This document shows, piece after piece, positions 43,287 through 52,713 of a DNA stretch of 64,000 nt; the first letter of the stretch is position 1, and each line of letters opens with the position of its first letter. The DNA comes from CALCTE01 sp045627885 (GTDB lineage Bacteria > Bacillota > Clostridia > Oscillospirales > CAG-272), in contig JAZQOM010000066.1 of the NCBI GenBank assembly GCA_045627885.1, positions 8,716 through 72,715 on the forward strand, given 5' to 3'. The notes below the pieces were generated by a model that worked only from the letters and a program-made list of their open reading frames with translations, ran no database searches and was not told where the DNA came from. A program made the translations under genes and the position numbers.

Positions 43287-46200
43287 GACTCTTTGATAAC
43301 GACATTCCCGTCGCCGAGGAGATTTTTCAGCTCTCTTTCGACATAGGGACTCAGCATACAGCGTGCGCTGAAGCTTGCGTATTTTTTGGTGTCGTTAAAG
43401 TATACCACAACTTCGGTGCTCCCGTCAAATATTTCTATTATCGCGAGAGCCTTTTTGGTGAGCCCGTCGTTTTGAGAAGGCAGTCTCAGGTAGAGCTTTG
43501 CATTGTTGCCGTGCTTTGCCGTCGCTTTGGGCGCATTGCAGACTGCCTGCTTCGGCTTTATCATCGACGCGTCAAAGCCCGAATCGGGGACAAGGCCCGT
43601 TATTGTGCGGCATTTGAGCGTAGGCTCGGAGTCGGCGTCCTTTTTGGACGCTTCTCCCGACGCGGCTATCTTGGAGCCGACGGCAAGAAGCTCATCGCAG
43701 GTGACAAACAGGTTGTGGAATACAACAAGCTCTATTGAGCTGTACATATTTTCTATTGTCACAAAGCACATTTTTTCGCCGTTTTTCATTCTCTTGTCGC
43801 TTCGCTTTGTGACAACTCCGGCGACCGTGCAGTTTACTTTGTCGGGAGCGCTCTGCCCGTCCTCCTCGGAGAAAATTTCCTTTATCTGCGCGGGCGTCTG
43901 TGCGCCGAGCGCCTCTATGCACTTCCCGTAGCCGTCGAGCGGACTGCCTGAAAAATAAAAGCCCGTCATTTCCTTTTCCATTTCGAGCATTACCTCTGCG
44001 GAAAGCTCGGGACGGTCGGGATATTCTGTTTTTGCGCTTTCTTCATGAGCTTCGGAGAACATATCGAGCTGACCTGATATATTTCTGCTTGCCTGCTCCG
44101 ATATGCGGTCGATAAGCGTGTCATAGACAAGCAAAAGCACGGAGCGCTTTATGCTGAAGCAATCGCAGGCACCGCTTTTTATCAGTGCTTCGAGTTGCTT
44201 TTTGTTCAACCCGTATGCGCTCATACGCGTAACAAAGCTCTCAAACGAGCCGAAGCTTCCGGATGCTTTGCGCTCTTTTACGATACATTCGGCGAATGCG
44301 TCGCCTATGCTTTTTACACCGCAGAAGCCGAAGCGGATGTTGTTCTGCTCTACGGCAAATTCGTTGCGGCTTTTATTTACATCGGGCGCAAGAACTCTTA
44401 TGCCGAGGCGAGTGCATTCCGAGATGTACGGAGAAATCTTTTCACCGAAGCAGTTTGAGAGAAGCGAGCACATATATTCTGCGGGGAAATGATATTTCAG
44501 CCACGCCGTTCTGTACGCGAGTATTCCGTACGGGGCGGCGTGCGACTTGTTGAAGCCGTAATTTGAAAAAGTGACGAGGGCATCGAATATTTCATTTGCC
44601 TTCTGCTCCGAAAGTCCGTGCGCAAGAGCACCCGTGCAAACGGAACCGCCCTCTCCGTTTTTGTCGCCGTATATGAAATAGCGGCGCTCCTTTGTCATCT
44701 TTTCCTGCTGTTTTTTCGCCATCATTCTGCGGACTATGTCGGCTCTGCCGAGACTGTAACCTGCAAGCGTGCGGAATATCTGCATTACCTGCTCTTGATA
44801 TATTACGCAGCCGAAGGTGGTGCGCAGTATGGGCTCGAGCTCGGGATGCAGGTATTTTATGTTTTCGGGATGCTTTCTGTTCTCGACAAAAGTTCCGATG
44901 CTGTCCATCGGGCCCGGTCGGTAAAGCGATACGACGGATATGATATCTTCTATCGAGCGCGGCGCGACCTGCGCGAGAACATTTTTTATTCCCGACGATT
45001 CAAATTGAAAAACGCCCTCGGTAAGTCCCTTGGTGAACATGGCGTATACGCTTTTGTCGTCAAGCGGAATATTGTCTTGCGAAAAATCGGGCTCTTTCTT
45101 TTGTATGAGCTTTACCGCGTGGTCTATTATCGTGAGATACCGAAGCCCGAGAAAATCAATTTTGAGAAGTCCGAGCTCGGCTATTCCGGTCATTGTGTAT
45201 TGCGTGAGAGTTGTGCCGCCGAACTGTGCAAGCGGAACAAAATCGTCGCAGGGAGAGGGAGTAATCAGCACTCCCGAAGCGTGAGTGGATGCGTTTCTCG
45301 GCAGTCCCTCAAGCCGCAGAGCCATATCTATAAGCTTTTTGACTTTTTCGTCGCCGTCGTACATGGAGCGGAGCTTCGGACTGTTCTGAAGCGCAAGCGC
45401 AAGGGAACGGCGTGAGCCCGTCTGCACGGCTCTTGCCACATCGTCTACCTCGGAGTAGGACATTCCCATCGCTCTGCCGACATCTCTCACGGCGGCGCAG
45501 GCGGCAAGTGTGCCGAAGGTTATTATCTGCGATACCCGGTCGCTTCCGTAACGGTTTTCGACATAGCGGATAATCTCGTCACGGCGCTCATCGGAAAAAT
45601 CTATATCGAAATCGGGCATACTCACGCGCTCTTTGGTCAGAAAGCGCTCAAAGTAAAGCTCGTATTTTATCGGGTCAACATCGGTGATATTGAGGCAGTA
45701 TGCGCATAAACTGCCCACTCCGGAGCCTCTGCCCGGCCCCACGGGAATTCCGTGAGTTTTTGCGTAGTTTACAAAATCCCAGACTATCAGATAATAGTCG
45801 ATAAAGCCGGTTTCCTCTATTGTCGCAAGCTCGGAAGCCACCCTTTTTTCGTAAACCTCGCGCTCTGATATGCCGTTTTCGGATATTCTTTTTTCAAGTC
45901 CGTCACGGCAGAGCTTATAAAGATATTCCTTCGGCGAAAGCTCACAGCCCGTGTCATACGCGGGCAGTTTATATTTGCCGAATTCAAATTCAAATGCGCA
46001 CCTCTCTGCGATTTTTTCGGTGTTGTCTATCGCGTCCTCGAATTCCGGCAAAGCCGAAAGCATTTCGTCACGCGTTTTGAAATAGCATTCGTTTGTATCG
46101 AATCTGAAGCGGTTTTCGTCATTCAGCGTCGTCTGTGTCTGTATGCACAGGGATACTTCCTGAACCTCGCTGTCGGATTTGTTTATATAGTGCACATCGT

Positions 46201-46807
46201 TTGTCGCAACGAGCGGAATTCCGAGCTCGCTTGATATTTTTCTCATCTCGGGATTTATCACCCTTTGCTCGGGAAGCCCGTGATTCTGTATCTCGAGAAA
46301 ATAATTGCCGTGCCCGAATATGCCGTCGTATTTTTTGGCTGTTTCTCTTGCACCGTCAAGCTCGCCCGAAAGAATTTTCTGCGCTACGGCGCCCATAAAG
46401 CAACCCGAGAGGGCGATAAGCCCGTCGTGATACCTCGTGAGCAGCTCGATATCCACTCTCGGTTTTGAATAAAAGCCTTCCGTGTATGCCTTTGAAACGA
46501 GCTTGCTCAAATTTTTATAGCCCGTTTCGTTTTCGCACAAGAGAACAAGGTGATTGGGGGAGAGCCTGTCCTCTTTGTTGAGCCTTGACGCGGGGGCGAC
46601 ATAGACCTCGCACCCGATTATCGGCTTTACACCCTTTGCCTTGCAGTTTTTGAAGAATTCCACTGCGCCGAACATATTGCCGTGGTCGGTTATCGCAACG
46701 GCGCTTTGCCCTGCGGCGAGCACCGCATCGGGAAGCTCTGAAAGGCGGCATATACCGTCGAGAAGACTGTATTCGGTATGAAGATGAAGATGAACAAATC
46801 CGCCCAC
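43283..46807 (-). CDS. dnaE: DNA polymerase III subunit alpha (DnaE)
   Basis: Family C replicative polymerase, 1174 residues. The PHP domain opens the protein (VHLHLHTEYSLLDG), the catalytic Asp triad region is SMPDFDIDFSDERRDEII, followed by FGTLAACAAVRDVGRAMG, and an OB-fold near residue 980 (VNCTVAGVVTKRSDKRMKNG). It lacks a PolC-type exonuclease insertion. GTG 46807 is the start since AAGGAGG lies 7 bp upstream; the ORF could be opened earlier at a TTG overlapping that site. Last gene of the hprK-murB-rapZ-whiA-dnaE unit. Confidence 0.97.
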   Translation of the reverse strand: MGGFVHLHLHTEYSLLDGICRLSELPDAVLAAGQSAVAITDHGNMFGAVEFFKNCKAKGVKPIIGCEVYVAPASRLNKEDRLSPNHLVLLCENETGYKNLSKLVSKAYTEGFYSKPRVDIELLTRYHDGLIALSGCFMGAVAQKILSGELDGARETAKKYDGIFGHGNYFLEIQNHGLPEQRVINPEMRKISSELGIPLVATNDVHYINKSDSEVQEVSLCIQTQTTLNDENRFRFDTNECYFKTRDEMLSALPEFEDAIDNTEKIAERCAFEFEFGKYKLPAYDTGCELSPKEYLYKLCRDGLEKRISENGISEREVYEKRVASELATIEETGFIDYYLIVWDFVNYAKTHGIPVGPGRGSGVGSLCAYCLNITDVDPIKYELYFERFLTKERVSMPDFDIDFSDERRDEIIRYVENRYGSDRVSQIITFGTLAACAAVRDVGRAMGMSYSEVDDVARAVQTGSRRSLALALQNSPKLRSMYDGDEKVKKLIDMALRLEGLPRNASTHASGVLITPSPCDDFVPLAQFGGTTLTQYTMTGIAELGLLKIDFLGLRYLTIIDHAVKLIQKKEPDFSQDNIPLDDKSVYAMFTKGLTEGVFQFESSGIKNVLAQVAPRSIEDIISVVSLYRPGPMDSIGTFVENRKHPENIKYLHPELEPILRTTFGCVIYQEQVMQIFRTLAGYSLGRADIVRRMMAKKQQEKMTKERRYFIYGDKNGEGGSVCTGALAHGLSEQKANEIFDALVTFSNYGFNKSHAAPYGILAYRTAWLKYHFPAEYMCSLLSNCFGEKISPYISECTRLGIRVLAPDVNKSRNEFAVEQNNIRFGFCGVKSIGDAFAECIVKERKASGSFGSFESFVTRMSAYGLNKKQLEALIKSGACDCFSIKRSVLLLVYDTLIDRISEQASRNISGQLDMFSEAHEESAKTEYPDRPELSAEVMLEMEKEMTGFYFSGSPLDGYGKCIEALGAQTPAQIKEIFSEEDGQSAPDKVNCTVAGVVTKRSDKRMKNGEKMCFVTIENMYSSIELVVFHNLFVTCDELLAVGSKIAASGEASKKDADSEPTLKCRTITGLVPDSGFDASMIKPKQAVCNAPKATAKHGNNAKLYLRLPSQNDGLTKKALAIIEIFDGSTEVVVYFNDTKKYASFSARCMLSPYVERELKNLLGDGNVVIKES

Positions 46808-46838
46808 GGCGCCGCCTCCTTTCAATTTTGGTTTTGTC

Positions 46839-47750
46839 TTAGTTTTCGCAGTCCTTTGCGAATTCGGTTATTTTTTCGAGTCTGTGGCTGACGCCGGACT
46901 TTGTAATCGGCGGTTCATGCTTTGCGGCAAGCTCCGAAAGCGATATCGTGCCGTATAAAAGCCTTAATTTTGCGGTTTCCTGCAAGTCCTCGGGAAGAAG
47001 ACCGATGCGACCGCTTTCCTCCAGCTTTTTTATCATATCAATCTGCTTTACCGCCGTGCTTACCGAGCGATTCATACCGCTTGTCTCTATGTTCAGGCGG
47101 CGATTTGTGTCGTTTCGCAAGTCCTTTACGAGCTTTTCGTTCATTATTTCGAGAACTGCGCCGTCAGCGCCGATAAATCCGAGAAAGTTCTCTATATTTG
47201 CACTCTTTTTGTAAAGCAAAAGCGGCTTTCCTCTCCGCAGTGACGAAGAGGGCGGCAGAGATATCATCGCAAGCAGTCCCTCGATATCCTTTGCGAGAGC
47301 CGCGCCGCGCACGCCTATCTCAAGGCGGTTTTCGCCCGTGGGCTCCGAGATGTGTCCTTTTGCCAAAAACAGACCGCGCAGAAAGTGAGCCGAGCATTTA
47401 TCGCAACAGTACACAATGCCCTCGTTTATTCTGTACGGCTCGGAAAACAGGTCAAAATCCGCGTGAACGGCACTTACCGCATCTGCGTCGGATTGCGTCA
47501 AAACGAACATTTTATGCCCTGCGACGCTCTCTCTTTTTTCTGAAAGCGTGCGCCCGTATTTTGCCTTGTAAACAGAGGCAAACAGCCTTGCGACCTGTTC
47601 GCATTCGGACGAAAAGACTATCGCTTTTTCGGAGTATTCCCTGCACGAAACGAGCATTCCGTGAAAGAGGGCGTCCCTGCAGCACTCTGCCATATCGCGC
47701 CGCTTTTTGTCGGAGCACAACTCTTTTTTGGTTTGTGTCGTAAATGACAT
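46839..47750 (-). CDS. whiA: DNA-binding protein WhiA
   Basis: WhiA is a sporulation/cell-division-linked DNA-binding protein in Gram-positive bacteria. The 303 residues show an N-terminal LAGLIDADG-derived domain (CCRDALFHGMLVS, FLRGLFLAKGHISEP) and a C-terminal helix-turn-helix (SLSELAAKHEPPITKSGVSHRL). Starts 1 bp after the rapZ stop. In most Firmicutes yvcK lies between rapZ and whiA; here it is absent from this position. Confidence 0.96.
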   Translation of the reverse strand: MSFTTQTKKELCSDKKRRDMAECCRDALFHGMLVSCREYSEKAIVFSSECEQVARLFASVYKAKYGRTLSEKRESVAGHKMFVLTQSDADAVSAVHADFDLFSEPYRINEGIVYCCDKCSAHFLRGLFLAKGHISEPTGENRLEIGVRGAALAKDIEGLLAMISLPPSSSLRRGKPLLLYKKSANIENFLGFIGADGAVLEIMNEKLVKDLRNDTNRRLNIETSGMNRSVSTAVKQIDMIKKLEESGRIGLLPEDLQETAKLRLLYGTISLSELAAKHEPPITKSGVSHRLEKITEFAKDCEN

Positions 47751-47751
47751 A

Positions 47752-48603
47752 TTATCTCTTTATATCTCTGTGAATCTCAACGCAGTTGAGCTTATCTGCA
47801 TTGAGCCTTGCGGCGAGAGTGCGTGCTATCGAAACGCTTCTGTGCTTGCCGCCCGTGCAGCCTATCGCTATCGAGAGCTGAGTTTTGCCCTCTCTTTTGT
47901 AAAGGGGCATCAGCATCGAAATCATGGAATAAAGCCCTTCCATGAACTCATTTACCTCGTCGAAGCTGAAGACATAGTTATAAACCTCGTCCTCAAGCCC
48001 CGTGTGGTGCTTCATTGATTCGATATAGTAAGGATTCGGGAAGCAACGCACATCGAATACCAAATCGGCATCGACGGGTATTCCGTACTTAAAGCCGAAG
48101 CTCATGACGGTAACCGCCATACCTTTTTCGCTCTCCGCGGCATAAGCTACAACTCTCTGCTTGAGTTGCGCGGAGCTTAAGCCCGCCGTATCTATTATTG
48201 CGTCGGCGGCTTCTTTGAAATCGCTCATAAGCTTTCTGTCTTCCGCTATCGCATCGGAGAGAGAAAGATTGTTTGTAACCGTCAGCGGATGCCTGCGCCT
48301 TGTCTCTTTATATCTTCGCAAAATTATTTCATCGGGGCAGTCAACGAATATTATTTTCAAGTCGTTTTCCGTGCGCTTTATCTCTTCTGCCGCCTTTTCA
48401 AACTGCGCAAAGCTGAAAGCGCTTCTCGAGTCAAGTCCTATCGCAACCTTTTGTATGGCGGAATTGCCCTCCATAACGGGAAGAAGCGACGGAATAAGAC
48501 CGAGCGGCATATTGTCGATACAGTGATATCCCAAGTCCTCAAGCGCATTGAGCACGGTGGATTTGCCCGCTCCGGATATTCCGGTGACTATCGTGTAATT
48601 CAT
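47752..48603 (-). CDS. rapZ: RapZ/YvcJ nucleotide-binding protein
   Basis: P-loop protein; the E. coli homologue is an RNase E adaptor for the GlmZ sRNA, while in Bacillus YvcJ affects competence, so the Firmicute role is less clear. The 283 residues have Walker A GISGAGKSTVLNALEDLG at the N-terminus, FVDCPDEIILRRYKETRRRHP, and the conserved C-terminal GCTGGKHRSVSIA. AGAGGTG precedes the ATG. Tightly packed with murB (10 bp) and whiA (1 bp). Confidence 0.95.
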   Translation of the reverse strand: MNYTIVTGISGAGKSTVLNALEDLGYHCIDNMPLGLIPSLLPVMEGNSAIQKVAIGLDSRSAFSFAQFEKAAEEIKRTENDLKIIFVDCPDEIILRRYKETRRRHPLTVTNNLSLSDAIAEDRKLMSDFKEAADAIIDTAGLSSAQLKQRVVAYAAESEKGMAVTVMSFGFKYGIPVDADLVFDVRCFPNPYYIESMKHHTGLEDEVYNYVFSFDEVNEFMEGLYSMISMLMPLYKREGKTQLSIAIGCTGGKHRSVSIARTLAARLNADKLNCVEIHRDIKR

Positions 48604-48613
48604 AAACTCACCT

Positions 48614-49498
48614 CTATCTGATAATTTGAACTTCGCATTCTATGTCTTTTTGTTCTATTCTCTTTACTTCGGATTTTACTTTCTCTATAAGCAAAAGAAC
48701 ATCGTCGGCAGTGGCGCCGCCGAGATTTACTATAAATCCGGCGTGCTTTTCCGATACCGCCGCTTTTCCGACCGACAGACCTTTAAGCCCGCATCTGTCT
48801 ATCACCTGCGCGGTGATAAATCCGTTGCCGCGCTTGAACACACTGCCGGCGCTTGGCAAATCGAGCGGCTGTTTTTCCACTCTGCGCGTCATATAGTCGT
48901 CCATTACCGCTTTTATTTCTTTGGGCTCTTTCGGGGAGAGCTTTACCGTAAGTGAGATAACGGTGTATTTTTTGTGTTGGAACACGCTGTCCCTGTACGA
49001 AAAGCCGAGCCCGTCTTTTTCTATCGAAAATATTCTTCCGCTTTCGTCGCATACGCGAACGGACTGCGCCACATCCGATATCTGACCGCCGTATGCTCCG
49101 GCGTTCATAAATACCGCGCCGCCGACCGCTCCGGGAATGCCGTATGCGAATTCAAGCCCCGAAAGTCCGCGTAAAAATGCTTCCTTCGCCGCAGAGGTGA
49201 GCGGAACGCCTGCTCCGAAGGTCATACAATCTCCGTCCGCAGAAACGCCCGTGAGCTTTTTTGTTACTATTACGACGCCGTTAAAGCGCTTTTGCGCAAA
49301 CAGCACATTACTTCCGTTACCCAAAACAATATACCTTATGCCGTCCTTTGCAAGAGCCTTTACAAGCTCCGCAAGAGCTTCTTCCGTTTCGGGAAAAGCA
49401 ACAGCGTCCGCAATTCCGCCAATCTTAAAGGTGGTGTGCGGAGCTATGGAAGCGTTTTCTTCAAAAGTGCAGTTATGTATGCCAAGATATGAGGCCAT
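48614..49498 (-). CDS. murB: UDP-N-acetylenolpyruvoylglucosamine reductase
   Basis: FAD enzyme completing UDP-MurNAc synthesis. The 294 residues include the FAD-binding YIVLGNGSNVLFA, GLSGLEFAYGIPGAVGGA, NAGAYGGQISD, the YRDSVFQ motif and AGSVFKRGNGFITAQVID with the catalytic region. ATG 49498 is set by GGAGG 4-5 bp upstream; the frame is open 27 codons earlier into hprK. Starts 10 bp after hprK. Confidence 0.96.
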   Translation of the reverse strand: MASYLGIHNCTFEENASIAPHTTFKIGGIADAVAFPETEEALAELVKALAKDGIRYIVLGNGSNVLFAQKRFNGVVIVTKKLTGVSADGDCMTFGAGVPLTSAAKEAFLRGLSGLEFAYGIPGAVGGAVFMNAGAYGGQISDVAQSVRVCDESGRIFSIEKDGLGFSYRDSVFQHKKYTVISLTVKLSPKEPKEIKAVMDDYMTRRVEKQPLDLPSAGSVFKRGNGFITAQVIDRCGLKGLSVGKAAVSEKHAGFIVNLGGATADDVLLLIEKVKSEVKRIEQKDIECEVQIIR

Positions 49499-49508
49499 TT
49501 TACCTCCG

Positions 49509-50480
49509 TCAGCTTTCGCTGTTCTCAGAATTATGTTCTGCCAAAATTGCCGCTTCGTTTTCTCTAAGCTGTTTTTCAAGGCGCTTGTTGAATTCTTCCG
49601 CGGTGTTGTAGCCCATCTTTTTCTGTCTCTGATTCATCGCCGCTATCTCGAGAATGACGGCGAGGTTTCTGCCGGGGCGTACGGGAATGGTTAAGCTCGG
49701 CAGCTTTATGCCGAGTATTTCGATGTAGTCGTTTTCAAGCCCGATTCTGTCATAGAATTTGCCCTTTTCCCACGGCTCGAAGTTAATCACAAGGTCGATT
49801 TTTTCGGTATCCTTTACAGCTCCCATACCGAAGATACGGCTTACATCGACAAGACCGATTCCGCGGAGCTCGACCATGTGCTTTATCAGCTCCGGAGAGC
49901 TGCCGACAAGAGCCTTGCTTGAAACCTTTTTTATTTCAACCGCGTCGTCCGCGATAAGTCGGTGTCCTCTCTTTATGAGCTCTATCGCCGTTTCGCTTTT
50001 GCCGACGCCGCTGTCGCCCAAGATGAGCACGCCTTCGCCGTAGACTTCAACTAAAACGCCGTGCCGCGTGATTCTCTGCGCAAGCTGAACATTGAGGTAT
50101 GCGACGAGCGAATACGAGAAGTAGCTTGTTCGATGCTCGGTGCGGCATATCGGAACGGCATTTTCTTTTGCTATTCCGATAAATTCGGGGAATATGGAAA
50201 GGCTCGATGTGAATATTATACAGCAGGGGCGGAGCTTGCACAGTCTGCCGAACGCGGCGATTCTCTCCTCTTTTCCGAGGTCTGTCAGGTATTTGTGCTC
50301 TGTTCTGCCGATAAGCTGAATTCTTTCCTTGTCGAAAAGGTCGGAATATCCGGTAAACGCAAGCCCGGGATGATTTACATCCGCGCTTTTTACAAGTCTT
50401 TGCGAAAGGTCGTCGGGAGCGTAAACCGTTTCAAGTGCAAAATTGTCGATTATGTTTTCGAGTGCAACGGTGTATTCCAT
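49509..50480 (-). CDS. hprK: HPr kinase/phosphorylase
   Basis: Phosphorylates and dephosphorylates Ser46 of HPr, the sensor for carbon catabolite control in Firmicutes. The 323 residues contain the P-loop VLILGDSGVGKSETAIELIK, HRLIADDAVEI, the HprK signature region (VELRGIGLVDVSRIFG) and the late IPVRPGRNLAVILEIAAMNQR. ATG 50480 follows CGGAG by 9 nt; an ATG three codons earlier (50489) overlaps that site. A good promoter lies 40 bp upstream, making it the first gene of the hprK-dnaE unit. Confidence 0.97.
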   Translation of the reverse strand: MEYTVALENIIDNFALETVYAPDDLSQRLVKSADVNHPGLAFTGYSDLFDKERIQLIGRTEHKYLTDLGKEERIAAFGRLCKLRPCCIIFTSSLSIFPEFIGIAKENAVPICRTEHRTSYFSYSLVAYLNVQLAQRITRHGVLVEVYGEGVLILGDSGVGKSETAIELIKRGHRLIADDAVEIKKVSSKALVGSSPELIKHMVELRGIGLVDVSRIFGMGAVKDTEKIDLVINFEPWEKGKFYDRIGLENDYIEILGIKLPSLTIPVRPGRNLAVILEIAAMNQRQKKMGYNTAEEFNKRLEKQLRENEAAILAEHNSENSES

Positions 50481-50520
50481 AAAAAGCATCTCCGTATATA
50501 AGTATAATAAATCAATATAT

Positions 50521-50549
50521 ATTATATACCTGTTGTCCGTCGTTTTCAA
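50521..50549 (-). promoter_or_regulatory. Promoter for the hprK-murB-rapZ-whiA-dnaE unit
   Basis: Minus-strand TTGAAA (50549-50544), 17 bp, TATAAT (50526-50521). Confidence 0.85.
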
Positions 50550-50565
50550 TAGATTTGGCGCGATT

Positions 50566-50595
50566 TTGTATATTCGCTCATAAAATACGGATAAT
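50566..50595 (+). promoter_or_regulatory. Possible promoter for the 53-residue ORF
   Basis: TTGTAT (50566-50571), 18 bp, GATAAT (50590-50595), divergent from the hprK promoter. Confidence 0.5.
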
Positions 50596-50623
50596 ATAAC
50601 GAAAAAAATTGTGGAGTAAGGTA

Positions 50624-50785
50624 ATGGGAGCAAAAGTAAAGGCGTCGGTGGAGATTGACGGCATTGTGTACGAATTTTACAAAAAGGTCGGAGAGAACAT
50701 AAAAAAATCTCCCGAGAAGGTGATGGCAGACGCACTGTTGCGCTTTGCACAGATGGCGGCGGACGGTATGTTCGATAAAAAATAA
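50624..50785 (+). CDS. 53-residue cytoplasmic protein of unknown function
   Basis: Starts MGAKVKASVEIDGIVYEFYK and continues KKVGENIKKSPEKVMADALL, then a short Ala/Met-rich helix and DKK end. GGAG lies 7 bp before the ATG and a strong terminator follows at 50953, so it looks like a real single-gene unit. The beta-then-helix pattern and alternating charges suggest a compact ribbon-helix-helix-like fold, but that is a guess. Between the stop and the terminator (50786-50952) I see no gene. Confidence 0.68.
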   Translation: MGAKVKASVEIDGIVYEFYKKVGENIKKSPEKVMADALLRFAQMAADGMFDKK

Positions 50786-50952
50786 ATAATTCCGCTCTTT
50801 CGGCGCGCGCCCGTGAGGATGTTTTTTGAATCCTTGCCGCCACGCGTCGAAAACATCACTGCGAACATAGCGGGCAATATTACTTGTCTTGAGACTTTTG
50901 AATACAAAGTCGTTGCCTGCAACTGTGCTTTGGGCAAATATAAAATAAAGAA

Positions 50953-50992
50953 ACCTGCCGAAAAGGATTTTCCTTCTCGGCAGGTATTTTTT
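50953..50992. terminator. Bidirectional terminator between the 53-residue ORF and alr
   Basis: ACCTGCCGA (50953-50961) pairs with TCGGCAGGT (50977-50985), extended by an inner AAGGA/TCCTT stem, with T-runs on both strands. Confidence 0.88.
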
Positions 50993-51037
50993 GCAAACAC
51001 TGCCTTATCAACCCGCGGCATTCCGAGCGGATTATTA

Positions 51038-52180
51038 CTATTCTACAACAGTGCTGAATATTCTCTTTCGGTCGAAGCTGCACAGAATCTCATAACTTAT
51101 CGTTCCGACGGCTTCTGCAATCCTCTTTGCCGGAAGCGTTTCCGCTCCGTCGGAGCCGAATACAGTGGCGATATCGCCTACCTTGCAGTCTATATCCGAG
51201 ACATCAACCATACACTGGTCCATACATATCTTGCCTAAAATCTTTGCACGCTTTCCGCCGATGAGCATATATCCCTTTTCCGACCATGCTCTCGGAAGCC
51301 CGTCTGCGTAGCCAATCGAAAGCGTGGCAACCGTCATATCGCGGTTTGCCTTAAATGTGCATCCGTAGCTGACTGTTTCTCCGCTTCTCAATGTGTGCAG
51401 ATGTATCACCGAGCACTTCAAGTCCATCGCGGGCTTTAAGTTGGGGCCGCCCTCCGCTCCGTACAGTATAATGCCGGCTCTCACCATATCCATATGGCAG
51501 TACGGGAAGTTCACTATCGCATCGCTGTTGCATATATGGCGAGTCAGAGGCCCGATGCCGAGCTTTGCGAGCTTGTTTGTTATGGAAAGGAAGTTGCGGT
51601 ACTGGAATGCGTTGTAAATATCCGTCTTTTTGTCGGAAACCGCAAAATGCGAGAAGATACCTTCGATGGTGAAATACGGCAACCTTGAAACCTGAACTAT
51701 CTGCGCCGCGGAAATCTGTATGTCGTCTGCGTTCTTTGCGGCAAAGCCGATGCGGTTCATGCCCGTATCGAGCTTGATGTGAACGCGAATTTTAAGCCCT
51801 TTTTCGCGCAACACGCCGGAGAGCTCCGTCGCGTATGCGTATGAATAGAGAGCCTGAATAATGTCGTTCTGTGCAAGAAGCTGAGCGTCGTCCGGCTCTG
51901 TCCTGCCGAGCACGATGATATCGCCCGAAATGCCGTATTCGCGGAGCTCGAGCGCTTCTCCGACCGTTGCTACGGCAAACATTTCCGCGCCCGCCGCCTC
52001 GAGAGCCTTTGCCACTCTTTCGCTTCCGTGACCGTAGGCGTTTGCCTTTACTATGGCGCACACCTTGCAATCGTCACCGACGAGAGAGCGGACATATTTA
52101 TAGTTGTGAACAATGTTGTCGAGGTTTACCTCCGACCATACACGCTTTGTACGAATTTCCAATTTTATCTGTCCTTTCAT
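51038..52180 (-). CDS. alr: Alanine racemase
   Basis: PLP enzyme supplying D-alanine for peptidoglycan. The 380-residue protein has the PLP-Lys motif AIVKANAYGHG near residue 48, KLDTGMNRIGF, SHFAVSD, the catalytic Tyr region SYGCTFKA, and LSIGYADGLPR and GKICMDQCMVDVSD. The ATG at 52180 overlaps the upstream lipoprotein stop (ATGA). A TTG at 52162, with AAAGGA 9 bp upstream, is an alternative start that removes six residues. Convergent with the 53-residue ORF. Confidence 0.96.
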   Translation of the reverse strand: MKGQIKLEIRTKRVWSEVNLDNIVHNYKYVRSLVGDDCKVCAIVKANAYGHGSERVAKALEAAGAEMFAVATVGEALELREYGISGDIIVLGRTEPDDAQLLAQNDIIQALYSYAYATELSGVLREKGLKIRVHIKLDTGMNRIGFAAKNADDIQISAAQIVQVSRLPYFTIEGIFSHFAVSDKKTDIYNAFQYRNFLSITNKLAKLGIGPLTRHICNSDAIVNFPYCHMDMVRAGIILYGAEGGPNLKPAMDLKCSVIHLHTLRSGETVSYGCTFKANRDMTVATLSIGYADGLPRAWSEKGYMLIGGKRAKILGKICMDQCMVDVSDIDCKVGDIATVFGSDGAETLPAKRIAEAVGTISYEILCSFDRKRIFSTVVE

Positions 52181-52689
52181 TGACTTATCGCGGAAAATCC
52201 CGTGATTTCCGCTTTTATTCCGTCGGATATAATGAGAAGCGGAACTCCGTGCGAATAATAAAGCAGATTTCCGCCGATATCGCATATCATACATTTTGCA
52301 CCGTAAAGCTCCGACTTGTAGGGAGAAAGCTCTTTTTTCTCCTTTGCCGCGTCCAGCACTCCGAGAAGCACATCAAGCTTTTGCACCGAGCTTTGCACAA
52401 GAGCTACGGTTTTTCCGCCGTACTGTGCGGAAAAAGAATCTTTATCCGCGCATATTACCGTGCCGGCTATTTCTTCGGGAAAAGAAAGCGTTAATTCGTA
52501 TGTGCTTTCCCCGTGCAGGAGCTTTCCTCCGAAGAGAGCACCGCCGTCGGCTGTACACACATTGAATGTGCATTCATAATCGCTTGCAATATTATTACAA
52601 AGAGCGTCGATATTGTTTTTGTCAGCCGAGCAACCGGCAGAAAAAACAAGAAGTAATGCCGATAGGCAAACAATTATTTTGCGGAACAT
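52177..52689 (-). CDS. Putative lipoprotein of unknown function
   Basis: A 170-residue protein with a type II signal peptide MFRKIIVCLSALLLVFSAG followed by lipobox Cys20 and a short SADKNN spacer. The mature part has five further Cys and repeated beta-strand-like segments (YELTLSFPEEIAGTVICA). It is co-transcribed with nnrD (24 bp upstream) and overlaps alr by 4 bp. No domain recognised; placement beside alr does not by itself indicate a wall role. Confidence 0.82.
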   Translation of the reverse strand: MFRKIIVCLSALLLVFSAGCSADKNNIDALCNNIASDYECTFNVCTADGGALFGGKLLHGESTYELTLSFPEEIAGTVICADKDSFSAQYGGKTVALVQSSVQKLDVLLGVLDAAKEKKELSPYKSELYGAKCMICDIGGNLLYYSHGVPLLIISDGIKAEITGFSAISQ

Positions 52690-52713
52690 ATAAACACCCC
52701 CGGGGATTATTGT

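Noticed and set aside
44618..45415. 265-residue plus-strand ORF
   Set aside because: Antisense to dnaE with shadow-like composition.
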